From Nocardia aurantiaca (lineage in GTDB: Bacteria > Actinomycetota > Actinomycetes > Mycobacteriales > Mycobacteriaceae), in NCBI RefSeq assembly GCF_009708175.1, contig NZ_WMBB01000005.1, forward strand, positions 1-64,000: 64,000 bases of DNA. Reading direction: 5' to 3'. Both the position numbers and the translations under genes were made by a program. The stretch's first letter is position 1; every line of letters starts with the position of its first letter. Under the pieces are notes generated by a model that was not told the DNA's origin, did not search any database, and worked only from the letters and a program-made list of their open reading frames with translations. Shown in pieces: positions 54,979-62,285 of this stretch.

Positions 54979-55160
54979 TTACTTGCCCGGGGCCGCGAAG
55001 GCGAACAGCGCCATGAAGGTCAGGTTGATGAAGTACACGGCATCGACCAGGCTGACCGCCATCAGGTAGTTTCCGCGCAGTTTGCCTTCGTGCTCGGGTT
55101 GCCGGGAGACGCCGGTGATCAGTGCCGAGTCGGCCATTCCATTGCCGTAGCCCGCCCCGT
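54979..55160 (-). pseudogene. atpE 3' fragment (ATP synthase subunit c)
   Basis: Reads [59 protein letters not shown] and stop. It matches the C-terminal two thirds of mycobacterial-type subunit c (GDGxAGNALIxGxARQPE ... EAAYFINLAFMALFxFA), with Asp in place of the proton-carrying Glu (V-D-A-V-Y-F). The 5' end is lost near 55160. A genuine atp operon must exist elsewhere. Confidence 0.75.
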
Positions 55161-55218
55161 CACGCCCCGACCTCGTGTGGCGCGATCCTCACCGGCACGA
55201 GTGGGCAGAATCGGATGG

Positions 55219-56697
55219 GTGAGGCTAGCCGAGATCTTGTTTTGTTTTGCGAATGCCGCAGGTTTGGCCGCGTTGTGGGCACCGTTGCGGGGTCGGCTGC
55301 GCCAGCTTCGGCATCTACCCACTATCCCGCCCCTTGCGGCGGTTGCCCAAGTGATGGTCGATGGATACCGCTGGCCCATGATTCCGGCGTACGCGCTGGG
55401 TGCCGCGATCGGGGTGTCATGGCTGCTGCGGGTCGCCCGCCCCGCGCACCGGTCACGATGGGGCCGCTGTGTCGGGATGAGCATCGGGATCGTCGTGTTC
55501 GTCGTCTCTGCGACGGCGCCGGTTGTTGTTCCGGTTTTTCGGCTTCCACAACCTGCTGGGCCATACGCGATCGGCACGGTGACCTACCATTGGCGCGACG
55601 CTGATCGACGGGAAATCTTCAGCACTGATCCCGCTGCCCGCCGCGAGCTGATGGCACAGGTCTGGTATCCAGCCGACCCCGGGGCCAAAGCCCCTACAGC
55701 GCCCTACGTTTCGGACGCAACGACACTGTCGGGCGCAGCAGGCCGGCTTCTTCATATCCCCGGATTCGTCTTCGACTTCTGGGACATGGTTCCCACCCAT
55801 GCTACTCAGATGCCGCCGATGGCATCGACTCGTCCCAAATACCCTGTGCTGGTCTTCGCCTCAGGGCTCGGTGGTTTCCGTCAGTCCAACATGTTCCAAG
55901 TCGAGCAACTGGTGTCACGCGGCTTCGTCGTGGTCGGTCTCGATCAGCCATACACCGCCGCTGCGACCGTATTTCCTGACGGGCGCACGATTGCCGGATG
56001 GACCAAGGATCGGGTGTACCCCGCCATCGAGCAGAGCATCACACCGATCACGCCTGCACCCACACTCGGTGGTGTCGAGTTACCGAACGGTCTAATCCCC
56101 TATCTCGCACAGGATGTCAGCTTCGCCCTGGATCAGCTGGCGCGGTTGAATACCTCGGATCCGCAGGGGCTGCTTACCCATCGACTCGACCTGGATCAGG
56201 TCGGCGCATTCGGTATCTCACTCGGCGCCATGGTGGTCGGCCAGGCATGTCACGCCGACACGCGGCTGCGGGCATGCTTGATGATGGATGCTGCAATGCC
56301 CGCGGATGCTGTGCGCGATGGCCTGCGGCAGCCGAGCATGTTTCTGACTCGCGATGCCGATTCCATGCTGCTGGAACGGAGCCGTAGCGGCGGCTGGCCG
56401 GACCACGATATCGACGAAACCCTCACCACTCAGCGAAAAGTGTTCGCGCTGAGCCCTCCGGGATACGGTTACTACGTCGAGATCCCTGGCATGTTCCATG
56501 TGAACTTCACCGACGCCCCGAGCTGGACACCGATGGCGGAGCTGCTCGCGCTCTCAGGACCGATTGGTGGAAAGCTCGGCCACGAGATCGTCGCCGCATA
56601 CTCCGTAGCCTTCTTCGACCGGTTCCTGGCCGGCAACGATCCAGCGCTACTTGATGCCCCACCGCCCTGGAACGGCGTCCGCATCGATAAGCGGTGA
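55219..56697 (+). CDS. Membrane-anchored alpha/beta hydrolase (PAF-acetylhydrolase-like)
   Basis: 492 residues from GTG 55219 (GTG 55201 also in frame). The N-terminal 110 residues carry three to four membrane helices (ILFCFANAAGLAALWAPL; MIPAYALGAAIGVSWLLRVA; CVGMSIGIVVFVVSATAPVV). The hydrolase domain has the oxyanion region KYPVLVFASGLGGFRQSNMF, nucleophile elbow VGAFGISLGAMVVG (GxSxG), and the His in EIPGMFHVNFTDAP. It resembles platelet-activating-factor acetylhydrolase and related lipases. Substrate unknown, likely a lipid or ester. Confidence 0.85.
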   Translation: MRLAEILFCFANAAGLAALWAPLRGRLRQLRHLPTIPPLAAVAQVMVDGYRWPMIPAYALGAAIGVSWLLRVARPAHRSRWGRCVGMSIGIVVFVVSATAPVVVPVFRLPQPAGPYAIGTVTYHWRDADRREIFSTDPAARRELMAQVWYPADPGAKAPTAPYVSDATTLSGAAGRLLHIPGFVFDFWDMVPTHATQMPPMASTRPKYPVLVFASGLGGFRQSNMFQVEQLVSRGFVVVGLDQPYTAAATVFPDGRTIAGWTKDRVYPAIEQSITPITPAPTLGGVELPNGLIPYLAQDVSFALDQLARLNTSDPQGLLTHRLDLDQVGAFGISLGAMVVGQACHADTRLRACLMMDAAMPADAVRDGLRQPSMFLTRDADSMLLERSRSGGWPDHDIDETLTTQRKVFALSPPGYGYYVEIPGMFHVNFTDAPSWTPMAELLALSGPIGGKLGHEIVAAYSVAFFDRFLAGNDPALLDAPPPWNGVRIDKR

Positions 56698-56991
56698 GCA
56701 CTGGCTGCCCGCGCTGGCGCAGTGTGTTGAAACGGCGTTCCGACCGGTGCGAAAGACAACGGCGACCGTCGCCGATGCCGGCCCTCGCTCTGCTGGTGAA
56801 ATCCGACATCGATTATCGGCCATTGACGACGTCACGCAGCACGGTCGAGATCCGTTGGCATCGGCGAAAACTGATGACGCCAGCTGGGGCCTGATCTCCT
56901 CGAGCCGCAGCGACGGCTCGTCATCGACTGCTGCAGCGGTTGCCGTAGAAAGACCCATCCGTGGTACTGGAACATCGCGACAGCCCAGTTC

Positions 56992-57080
56992 TACGCATCC
57001 GGAATTGCCGCATACCGCGCTGACCGAAGCGGCCGTCGCGTGGTGTCACAAGACCAACGGGCAGAGGGTCTCACGCTGTG
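56992..57080 (+). repeat. Dispersed AYRADRTGQR-type repeat, copy D
   Basis: GAATTGCCGCATACCGCGCT, GACCGAAGCGGCCGTCGCG, then CAAGACCAACGGGCAGAGGG. Frame GIAAYRADRSGRRVVSQDQR. It lies in the 507-base gene-free interval 56698-57204. Confidence 0.65.
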
Positions 57081-57204
57081 GGCAATGCGCGCACATGCCG
57101 ATGACCGTGCCGTCGCCATGATCGACTGTGGCCGTGGTACGACAACGCACGCCTGCTCGGGACTCGTGATCCTCACCTTTGTCGTGGGCGGAGTTGAGGA
57201 GTCC

Positions 57205-58200
57205 TTATGCGTGGTGGGCGCGGGTGGTGAATCGGTCGGCGAATTCGGTGACCAGGGAACGTAATTCGGTAGGCCGGTCGATGGTGAAGGGCCGGTCGAG
57301 GGCTGCCAGTATCGAGGGTAGCCAGTCGAGTCGCTCGGCGCGGATCTCGACGCGGTACCAGCGTTCGGTGGCGGGATCGGGTGCCCGGTGTGGTTCGAGG
57401 TCTTCCAAAACAGCGATGCTCGCGGGCAGCTGATGCCGGATGTGGTCGAGGGTGGCGTGGATGCGCACGATCACCTCGTGCCGGTAGGGCGCGGTGGCGA
57501 ATCCGGTCAGCAGCGATTGCGCCGGGTCTGAGTCGGCGGCGGGCTCGAACGATCCTGGCAGTGTTCTCGCGTCGGTGATGCGGTCGAGCCGGAATGTGCG
57601 GCCCTGCGCCAGGTCGGGGTCGGTGGCGGTGACGTACCAGCGGCCCGCGTGCGCGATGACGCCGTGTGGATGCACGATGCGTCGGGTGGGCCGGCCGTGG
57701 CGGTCGGTGTATCGGATCGAGAGCGGGCGGTGGTGGTGTACGGCGTCGGTGACGGCGAGCAGGACCGCGGCCTCGGGGGCCTCGGATCGGCCGGGCGGTT
57801 CGGTGAACGACACCGATTCCAGGACGCTGGTGAGCCGATCGGCCAAGCGGGCCGGTAGTACTCGCCGGATTTTGGCGGCCGCCGTCTCGTTCGCGGTGGC
57901 CGCTGCCGCGGTCAGTCCGGTCCTCTGTCCGGCGATCAGCCCGAGCAGGACCACGAGGGCTTCGTCGTCGCTGAACATCAATGGCGGCAACCGGAAGCCT
58001 GGGGTGAGGCGATAGCCGCCGTAGCGTCCGCGTACCGCCTCGACCGGGACCTCGAGATCGATCAGGTGGTCGATATAGCGGCGCACCGTCCGTGTGTCGA
58101 CCCCAAGGTGCTCAGCCAATTCGGTCATGGTTCGGGTGCCGCCCGATTGCAGCAGTTCGAGCAGGGCCAGCACCCGCACAGTCGGTCGAGTCACGGTCAC
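57205..58200 (-). CDS. YafY-type regulator (HTH + WYL domain)
   Basis: 331 residues from GTG 58200. N-terminal winged helix VRVLALLELLQSGGTRTMTE, LAEHLGVDTRTVRRYIDHLI, RGRYGGYRLTPGFRLPPLMF; WYL domain with HRPLSIRYTDRHGRPTRRIV, HPHGVIAHAGRWYVTATDPD (W-Y-V in place of W-Y-L), and the WCX-like C-terminal part. Such regulators often sense nucleic-acid or small-molecule ligands. Divergent from the VOC gene; probably binds the ATAGTGGA dyad. Confidence 0.92.
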   Translation of the reverse strand: MTVTRPTVRVLALLELLQSGGTRTMTELAEHLGVDTRTVRRYIDHLIDLEVPVEAVRGRYGGYRLTPGFRLPPLMFSDDEALVVLLGLIAGQRTGLTAAAATANETAAAKIRRVLPARLADRLTSVLESVSFTEPPGRSEAPEAAVLLAVTDAVHHHRPLSIRYTDRHGRPTRRIVHPHGVIAHAGRWYVTATDPDLAQGRTFRLDRITDARTLPGSFEPAADSDPAQSLLTGFATAPYRHEVIVRIHATLDHIRHQLPASIAVLEDLEPHRAPDPATERWYRVEIRAERLDWLPSILAALDRPFTIDRPTELRSLVTEFADRFTTRAHHA

Positions 58201-58213
58201 AACGCTAGCGCGA

Positions 58214-58238
58214 ATAGTGGACCGGATCTGTCCACTAT
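58214..58238. promoter_or_regulatory. Operator dyad between WYL regulator and VOC gene
   Basis: ATAGTGGA (58214-58221) and TCCACTAT (58231-58238), perfect arms, nine-base spacer, in the 87-base divergent promoter region. Confidence 0.75.
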
Positions 58239-58287
58239 TGGTTCTAGCATCGGGAAAGTAGCAGTTCAGCGAGCAAAGGAGAACGCC

Positions 58288-58686
58288 ATGGACTTCCTCT
58301 CGGTCCGGATCATCACCGACGACGTGGCACGCCTGGCAGGGTTCTACGAGAAGGCCACCGGGCTCACCGCGGTGTGGTCCACACCGGAATTCGCCGAGAT
58401 CCGCACTCGCCGCGCCACATTGGCGCTGTCGAGCCTGGGCAATATCGAACCGCTCGTCCCGGGTGCGACTGCCCCATCTGCCAACCGCAGCGTGATCATC
58501 GAGTTCCTCGTCGAGGACGTGGACGCGATCTACGCGAATGTCTCCGGCTTGGCGACCGAGGTCGTCAAGCAACCGACCACGATGCCGTGGGGTAACCGGT
58601 CGCTGCTGGTCCGCGACGCCGACGGCAACCTGCTCAACTTCTTCGCTCCGGTCACCGCCGCCGCGAAGGAGAAATTCGCGCACTGA
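58288..58686 (+). CDS. VOC (glyoxalase/bleomycin-resistance fold) protein
   Basis: 132 residues from ATG 58288 with AAAGGAG upstream. Beta-alpha-beta-beta-beta modules: FLSVRIITDDVARLAGFYEK, TGLTAVWSTPEFAEIRTRRA; VIIEFLVEDVDAIYANVSGL, and NRSLLVRDADGNLLNFFAPV with the typical D-P/D-G-N ending. May bind a metal and an antibiotic or aldehyde. The divergent WYL regulator suggests inducible expression. Confidence 0.9.
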   Translation: MDFLSVRIITDDVARLAGFYEKATGLTAVWSTPEFAEIRTRRATLALSSLGNIEPLVPGATAPSANRSVIIEFLVEDVDAIYANVSGLATEVVKQPTTMPWGNRSLLVRDADGNLLNFFAPVTAAAKEKFAH

Positions 58687-58836
58687 CACCGTGCCCCTTA
58701 CCCCAGAGCGCAACCTGTGGGCCCGAGTTTGCACCTGATCACACGCTCGTGGCTGCGGGTTCGAGCGGTTCGGAACTCGCGGCCGATGGCTGGAAGATCA
58801 ACTGTCCCTGGCGGTCTCGGCGCCGAAGAAGTGCCC

Positions 58837-58944
58837 TGCATTGCCGCATGCCGCGCTGGCCGAACCGGCCAGCGCCGGGCATTGGAAGATCAACTGGCCG
58901 TGCGGATCCGAGGCCGGCGGAACGTCCGCTACTGCCGTTGCGAC
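58837..58944 (+). repeat. Dispersed AYRADRTGQR-type repeat, copy E (best preserved)
   Basis: CATTGCCGCATGCCGC, core GCGCTGGCCG-AAC-CGGCCAGCGC (58853-58875, ten-base perfect arms), GGAAGATCAACTGGCCGTGC, GGATCCGAGGCCGGC and GGAACGTCCGCTACTGCCGT. Frame CIAACRAGRTGQR...LEDQLAVRIRGRR. A partial tandem copy (GGAAGATCAACTGTCCC) lies at about 58793. Confidence 0.75.
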
Positions 58945-59043
58945 ACGATGTCGCACGATGCGAGTGAACGCAGATAGGGGGCCGAGTTTGGTTTCGGCTG
59001 TGTGAGTTTCGGGCTGGTGCTCGAGGCCCGGCCCCGCTCTGAC

Positions 59044-59490
59044 GTGCGTTGCTGGTAACGGCAGGGTGCGAAGCTCAGGGAAACACCGAAGGGCTCCCGT
59101 GCCATCCGGGGGCCACGGGCCGGGGGTAGACCGGACGGGTGAATCGCGTGAACCTTAGTTGATGTCTGCTAAAGCGGACCTTGTCGATGGACAGCAGTTG
59201 GCAGGGGATAGGGACCGGCCGTTGAAAGGCGGCGGGCGCCGGTCGGGGACGGCACCCGACCGGATGAGCACCGCCGTCCCCGGGATAGAGGAGGCACCCA
59301 CCCCGGTCGTATCCCGCACGTGTGGAACGTGGGAACCCCGACGGGGTCCGGACACGACAGCATGGTGTCCGATAAGCCGACACAGGCGGTGGGCAGCCGA
59401 ATATTGGGAGCATCCCACCGGGCACCTGGATCAGATCCTGGCCGGGATCTGATCCTGACACCGGTCTCTTACCAGCCGATGACAGGATGG
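59044..59490 (+). ncRNA. Probable 5' half of a group II intron (domain I-like), without reverse transcriptase
   Basis: Begins GTGCG (the 5' boundary consensus of group II introns), followed by about 430 bases with a dense series of helices: CCGGTCGGG/CCCGACCGG, CACGT/ACGTG, GACGGGG, GTGTC/GACAC, GGTGGG/CCCACC and a final GATCAGATCC/GGATCTGATC hairpin (59429-59454). GTGAATCGCGTGAACC near 59140 recalls the exon-binding part of domain I. No protein frame was found in it; the reverse-transcriptase gene and domains V-VI that should follow are replaced by the TetR gene. Another structured RNA cannot be excluded. Confidence 0.45.
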
Positions 59491-59501
59491 TTATCCCACG
59501 G

Positions 59502-60161
59502 TCACCGAGTGTTCGGCCGGTTGGATTTGTGTCGGGATGCCAACACTGCGGGCATCAATCGTGGTAGCGGCGGCAGTGGCGCGGACTCGGAGGAGGTCTG
59601 GAACGCTCGGATCATGAGTGCGGCGAAGCGTCGGGAGGCCGCGAGGCGTGTTGCCGGCGTGGTCGCGTGAATGCCGTTGTTGGCCATGATCATGAGGATG
59701 AGGTCGTCGAGCGTTATGTCGGGGCGTAGGTGCCCGGTGGCCTTGGCACGGCGGATCAGTTCGGCGGCGGCGGTCAGCGAGGATGTGCGGATCGCGGCGA
59801 AATCCAGCGCGTGGGGGTAGGTGGACATGAAGGCCGCGGTAAAGCCGTGGTCGCGTGCCTGCAGTTCGCAGAGCTTCTCGATCGTGAGGCAGAACCCGTG
59901 CCAGGGATCGGGGTCGGCGAGCCCCTCGTCCACGAGGGACCGGCAGGCCAGCATCTGATCGGTGAACGCCTCCGCGACCAGCATCTCCTTGGTCGGGAAA
60001 TGACGGTAGAGGGTCGCGGGCCCGACCTCGGCACGTCGGGCGATCTCTCGTATCGGCACGTCCAGGCCAGCGCGGACAAATATGGTGCGAGCCGCTTCGA
60101 GGATGCGTTCGCGATTGTCACGCGCGTCCGAACGCAGTGTGTGAGGCAAATGAGCAGTCAC
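59502..60161 (-). CDS. TetR family transcriptional regulator
   Basis: 219 residues from GTG 60161. Helix-turn-helix RERILEAARTIFVRAGLDVP, IREIARRAEVGPATLYRHFP; C-terminal domain with RAKATGHLRPDITLDDLILM (SACE_7040-like group). The final 30 residues, proline/arginine-rich, border the intron-like RNA. Divergent from the MDR reductase at 60244, with a perfect dyad between. Confidence 0.9.
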   Translation of the reverse strand: MTAHLPHTLRSDARDNRERILEAARTIFVRAGLDVPIREIARRAEVGPATLYRHFPTKEMLVAEAFTDQMLACRSLVDEGLADPDPWHGFCLTIEKLCELQARDHGFTAAFMSTYPHALDFAAIRTSSLTAAAELIRRAKATGHLRPDITLDDLILMIMANNGIHATTPATRLAASRRFAALMIRAFQTSSESAPLPPLPRLMPAVLASRHKSNRPNTR

Positions 60162-60178
60162 CGCTCTCACTTTAGCTA

Positions 60179-60198
60179 AACGGACGGGAGCGTCCGTT
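60179..60198. promoter_or_regulatory. TetR operator dyad
   Basis: AACGGACG-GGAG-CGTCCGTT, perfect eight-base arms, between the TetR and reductase genes. Confidence 0.75.
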
Positions 60199-60243
60199 AC
60201 GGTCCGCTCGTTGGTTCCGATCGAAAAGAAGATGGAGAAACCG

Positions 60244-61215
60244 GTGAAAGCAGTGATGGTCCAGGCATTCGGAGGTCCCGAGGTGCTCGCGGTCGCCGAC
60301 CTCCCCGACCCGCATCCGGCCGCCGGACAGGTGTTGATCACAACCGAGGCGATCGGCGTCGGCGGTGTCGACGCCCTGATCCGAAGCGGTGCGCTGGCCG
60401 CGTACGGCGCCGCGCCCGGTCGCATCCTCGGTAGCGAGGTCGCGGGCACCGTGACCGAGGTTGGCGAGGGCGTCGACACCACCTGGGTCGGCCGGCGCGT
60501 GTGGGCGCTCACCGGTGAGAGCGGCGGCTATGCCGAACAGGCCCTCGCACCGGCTGAGACGCTCGTCCCCATCCCGGCCGGCCTGTCGGCCGTCGCCGCG
60601 GTGACGCTGGGCGGCTCGGCGACGGTGGCCCACTTCGCCCTGCGTCACGCCCACTTCACTCGCGGTGAGTCGGTGCTGGTGCGCGGCGCGGCCGGCGGCA
60701 TCGGGGTCATGGCGGTCCAGATCGCGGCCCGTGGCGGTGCCGGTGCGGTGGCGGTCACGACCTCCTCGACCGAGCGTGGCGATCGCCTGCGAGAGCTGGG
60801 CGCCACGCATGTGCTGGATCGGCTCGGCCGGGGTGCACCGGATGCTCCGGGGGGCTACGACGTCATCCTCGACATCGTCGCCGGTGCGGACCTGCCTTCC
60901 TTCTTCGCCAGGCTCGAGCCGAACGGTCGCATGGTGGCCGTCGGCGTGATGGCTGGTCCGCCACCGGCGGACTTCGGCATGGAGATGGTCGCGGCGTTCC
61001 GGAAGTCGATGTCGTTCGCCACCTTCAGCGCCGACACCGTGCCCGCACCCGACCGACGCGCCGCGACCGCCGAACTCTTCACTGCCGCCAGTCGTGGCGA
61101 GCTGAAAGCCGTTGTGCACGAAACACTTCCCTTGAAACAGGCGGTTTTGGCCCACCAGAAAATGGAAACAGGCGAGGTGTTCGGCAGGCTCGCGCTCACA
61201 CCGTCGCGGAAATAG
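60244..61215 (+). CDS. Zinc-free MDR quinone/alcohol oxidoreductase
   Basis: 323 residues from GTG 60244 (GGAG seven bases upstream; ATG 60232 possible). MKAVMVQAFGGPEVLAVADL, GRILGSEVAGTVTEVGEGVD, nucleotide-binding VLVRGAAGGIGVMAVQIAAR and the C-terminal KMETGEVFGRLALTP. NADPH-dependent quinone oxidoreductase type, like the gene at 46941, and again paired with a divergent TetR gene. The two may answer similar electrophiles. Confidence 0.9.
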   Translation: MKAVMVQAFGGPEVLAVADLPDPHPAAGQVLITTEAIGVGGVDALIRSGALAAYGAAPGRILGSEVAGTVTEVGEGVDTTWVGRRVWALTGESGGYAEQALAPAETLVPIPAGLSAVAAVTLGGSATVAHFALRHAHFTRGESVLVRGAAGGIGVMAVQIAARGGAGAVAVTTSSTERGDRLRELGATHVLDRLGRGAPDAPGGYDVILDIVAGADLPSFFARLEPNGRMVAVGVMAGPPPADFGMEMVAAFRKSMSFATFSADTVPAPDRRAATAELFTAASRGELKAVVHETLPLKQAVLAHQKMETGEVFGRLALTPSRK

Positions 61216-61315
61216 ACGACATCGCCTCTCATTCGAAAACCACGCACGCACATGCCGCTACCCGCGCTATTCGCCCTGACTAGTGCGGCAGCACCGGGCG
61301 ATTTGGCAGATCCGA

Positions 61316-61603
61316 TCACGCATCGCTTGATCGGTCTTCGCCGGCCTGCCCCCTCCATTTTGAGTCCAGAGCGTCGAATCCCTTCTTGTTGAAGTCGTGG
61401 ATCACTTGCCGCACATACGACTCCGACACCTGCATCAGCTTCGCGATGAACCCGACCGGCTGATGCTGCGCCGACGCCATGACCACCACTGCCCGCCGCA
61501 TCCGGACCGGCTGCCTGCTGCGCCGCGCGATTTGAGCGAGCTTGCGACCCTCCTCGGGCATCACCGCTCTGACCAACAATTTCGGCTTCCGAGCCACCGG
61601 CAC
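61316..61603 (-). pseudogene. IS630-family transposase, N-terminal fragment
   Basis: From GTG 61603: VPVARKPKLLVRAVMPEEGR, KLAQIARRSRQPVRMRRAVV, VMASAQHQPVGFIAKLMQVS, ESYVRQVIHDFNKKGFDALD, the helix-turn-helix part of IS630 transposases. The frame shifts after DSKWRG, and the DDE catalytic domain is absent. Confidence 0.8.
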
Positions 61604-61682
61604 CACCTCCACCGGTCGCACGCCGATGATCAACCCGCCACCCCGAGCCAGGGTTTCAACATCAAACTTCTTGGACGCGGCA

Positions 61683-61934
61683 CTAGCGCGCCCGATTTTG
61701 CGGCCGCGCTTCACTCTCGGTCACGGCATCAATGGCGGCTCGCAGCGGTGTGCCCGGCCTCCCCAGTAGCGCCCAGGTGATCGCGATTGCACGGATCGTG
61801 CTTGTGCCACGCTCGACCAGGAAGGTTTGGACCGCTTGCATCCCGTCGTTTGCGAGGATGGGGCGGCACTGCTCGACGAGAGCGGTCCACCGTACGGCAT
61901 CCTCCGGGCTCAGGCCGATGACGTCGTCGAACAC
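61683..61934 (-). CDS. Small hypothetical protein
   Basis: 83 residues from GTG 61934, with AGGAGAG four bases upstream. Helical, soluble: MFDDVIGLSPEDAVRWTALV, EQCRPILANDGMQAVQTFLV, ERGTSTIRAIAITWALLGRP, GTPLRAAIDAVTES. The pattern of a short C-terminal helix (IRAIAITWALLG) is seen in actinobacterial small proteins of unknown role. Strong ribosome site and intact frame argue that it is expressed, although it is wedged between transposase fragments. Confidence 0.6.
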   Translation of the reverse strand: MFDDVIGLSPEDAVRWTALVEQCRPILANDGMQAVQTFLVERGTSTIRAIAITWALLGRPGTPLRAAIDAVTESEARPQNRAR

Positions 61935-61987
61935 AAGCTCTCCTCTCCGCGTCCTTGGCACTGTAAGTGCTACGTGTGCGCACACCG

Positions 61988-62073
61988 CGCGCTCATGGCG
62001 CATACCGCGCTGGCCAAAGCGGTCAGCGCGGGGAGTCGGAAGACCAACGGGCAGAACGTCATGCGGCCGACGG
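61988..62073 (+). repeat. Dispersed AYRADRTGQR-type repeat, copy F
   Basis: GCGCTCATGGCGCATACCGC, GCTGGCCAAAGCGGTCAGCGC in parts, GGAAGACCAACGGGCAGAAC and GTCATGCGGCCG. Frame LMAYRAGQSGQRGESEDQRA. Confidence 0.65.
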
Positions 62074-62108
62074 AGGAAGGAGCATTTTGACGAATTCCCA
62101 GGTGATGT

Positions 62109-62255
62109 AGCGTTTCCGGCTCCGTGGGGGGCGAAAGCGGCCTCGGACCGCAAACGCCCTGGATCCGACCAAGCGATCACGACGGAGGCGACGACGACAG
62201 CTCCGACGCCGGGTGTCGAGGTCAGGTCCGCTGCGGTGGTTTCGACCAATACAGG
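62109..62255 (-). pseudogene. IS110-type transposase C-terminal fragment
   Basis: TTAADLTSTPGVGAVVVASV, VIAWSDPGRLRSEAAFAPHG, AGNA resembles the GVGPVxAAxxLxxWSxPGRxRSEAAFAxLxG motif of IS110 transposases. About 47 residues only, and not from the same copy as the fragment at 53828. Confidence 0.6.
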
Positions 62256-62285
62256 CGATGCTCACCGGGACGAGCACGTTCACGC

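Noticed and set aside
27571..62073. CRISPR array or integron attC array interpretation of the dispersed repeats
   Set aside because: Copies are kilobases apart, on both strands, without spacers of regular size, and no integrase or Cas gene is present; attC R'/R'' boxes (GTTRRRY) were not seen.
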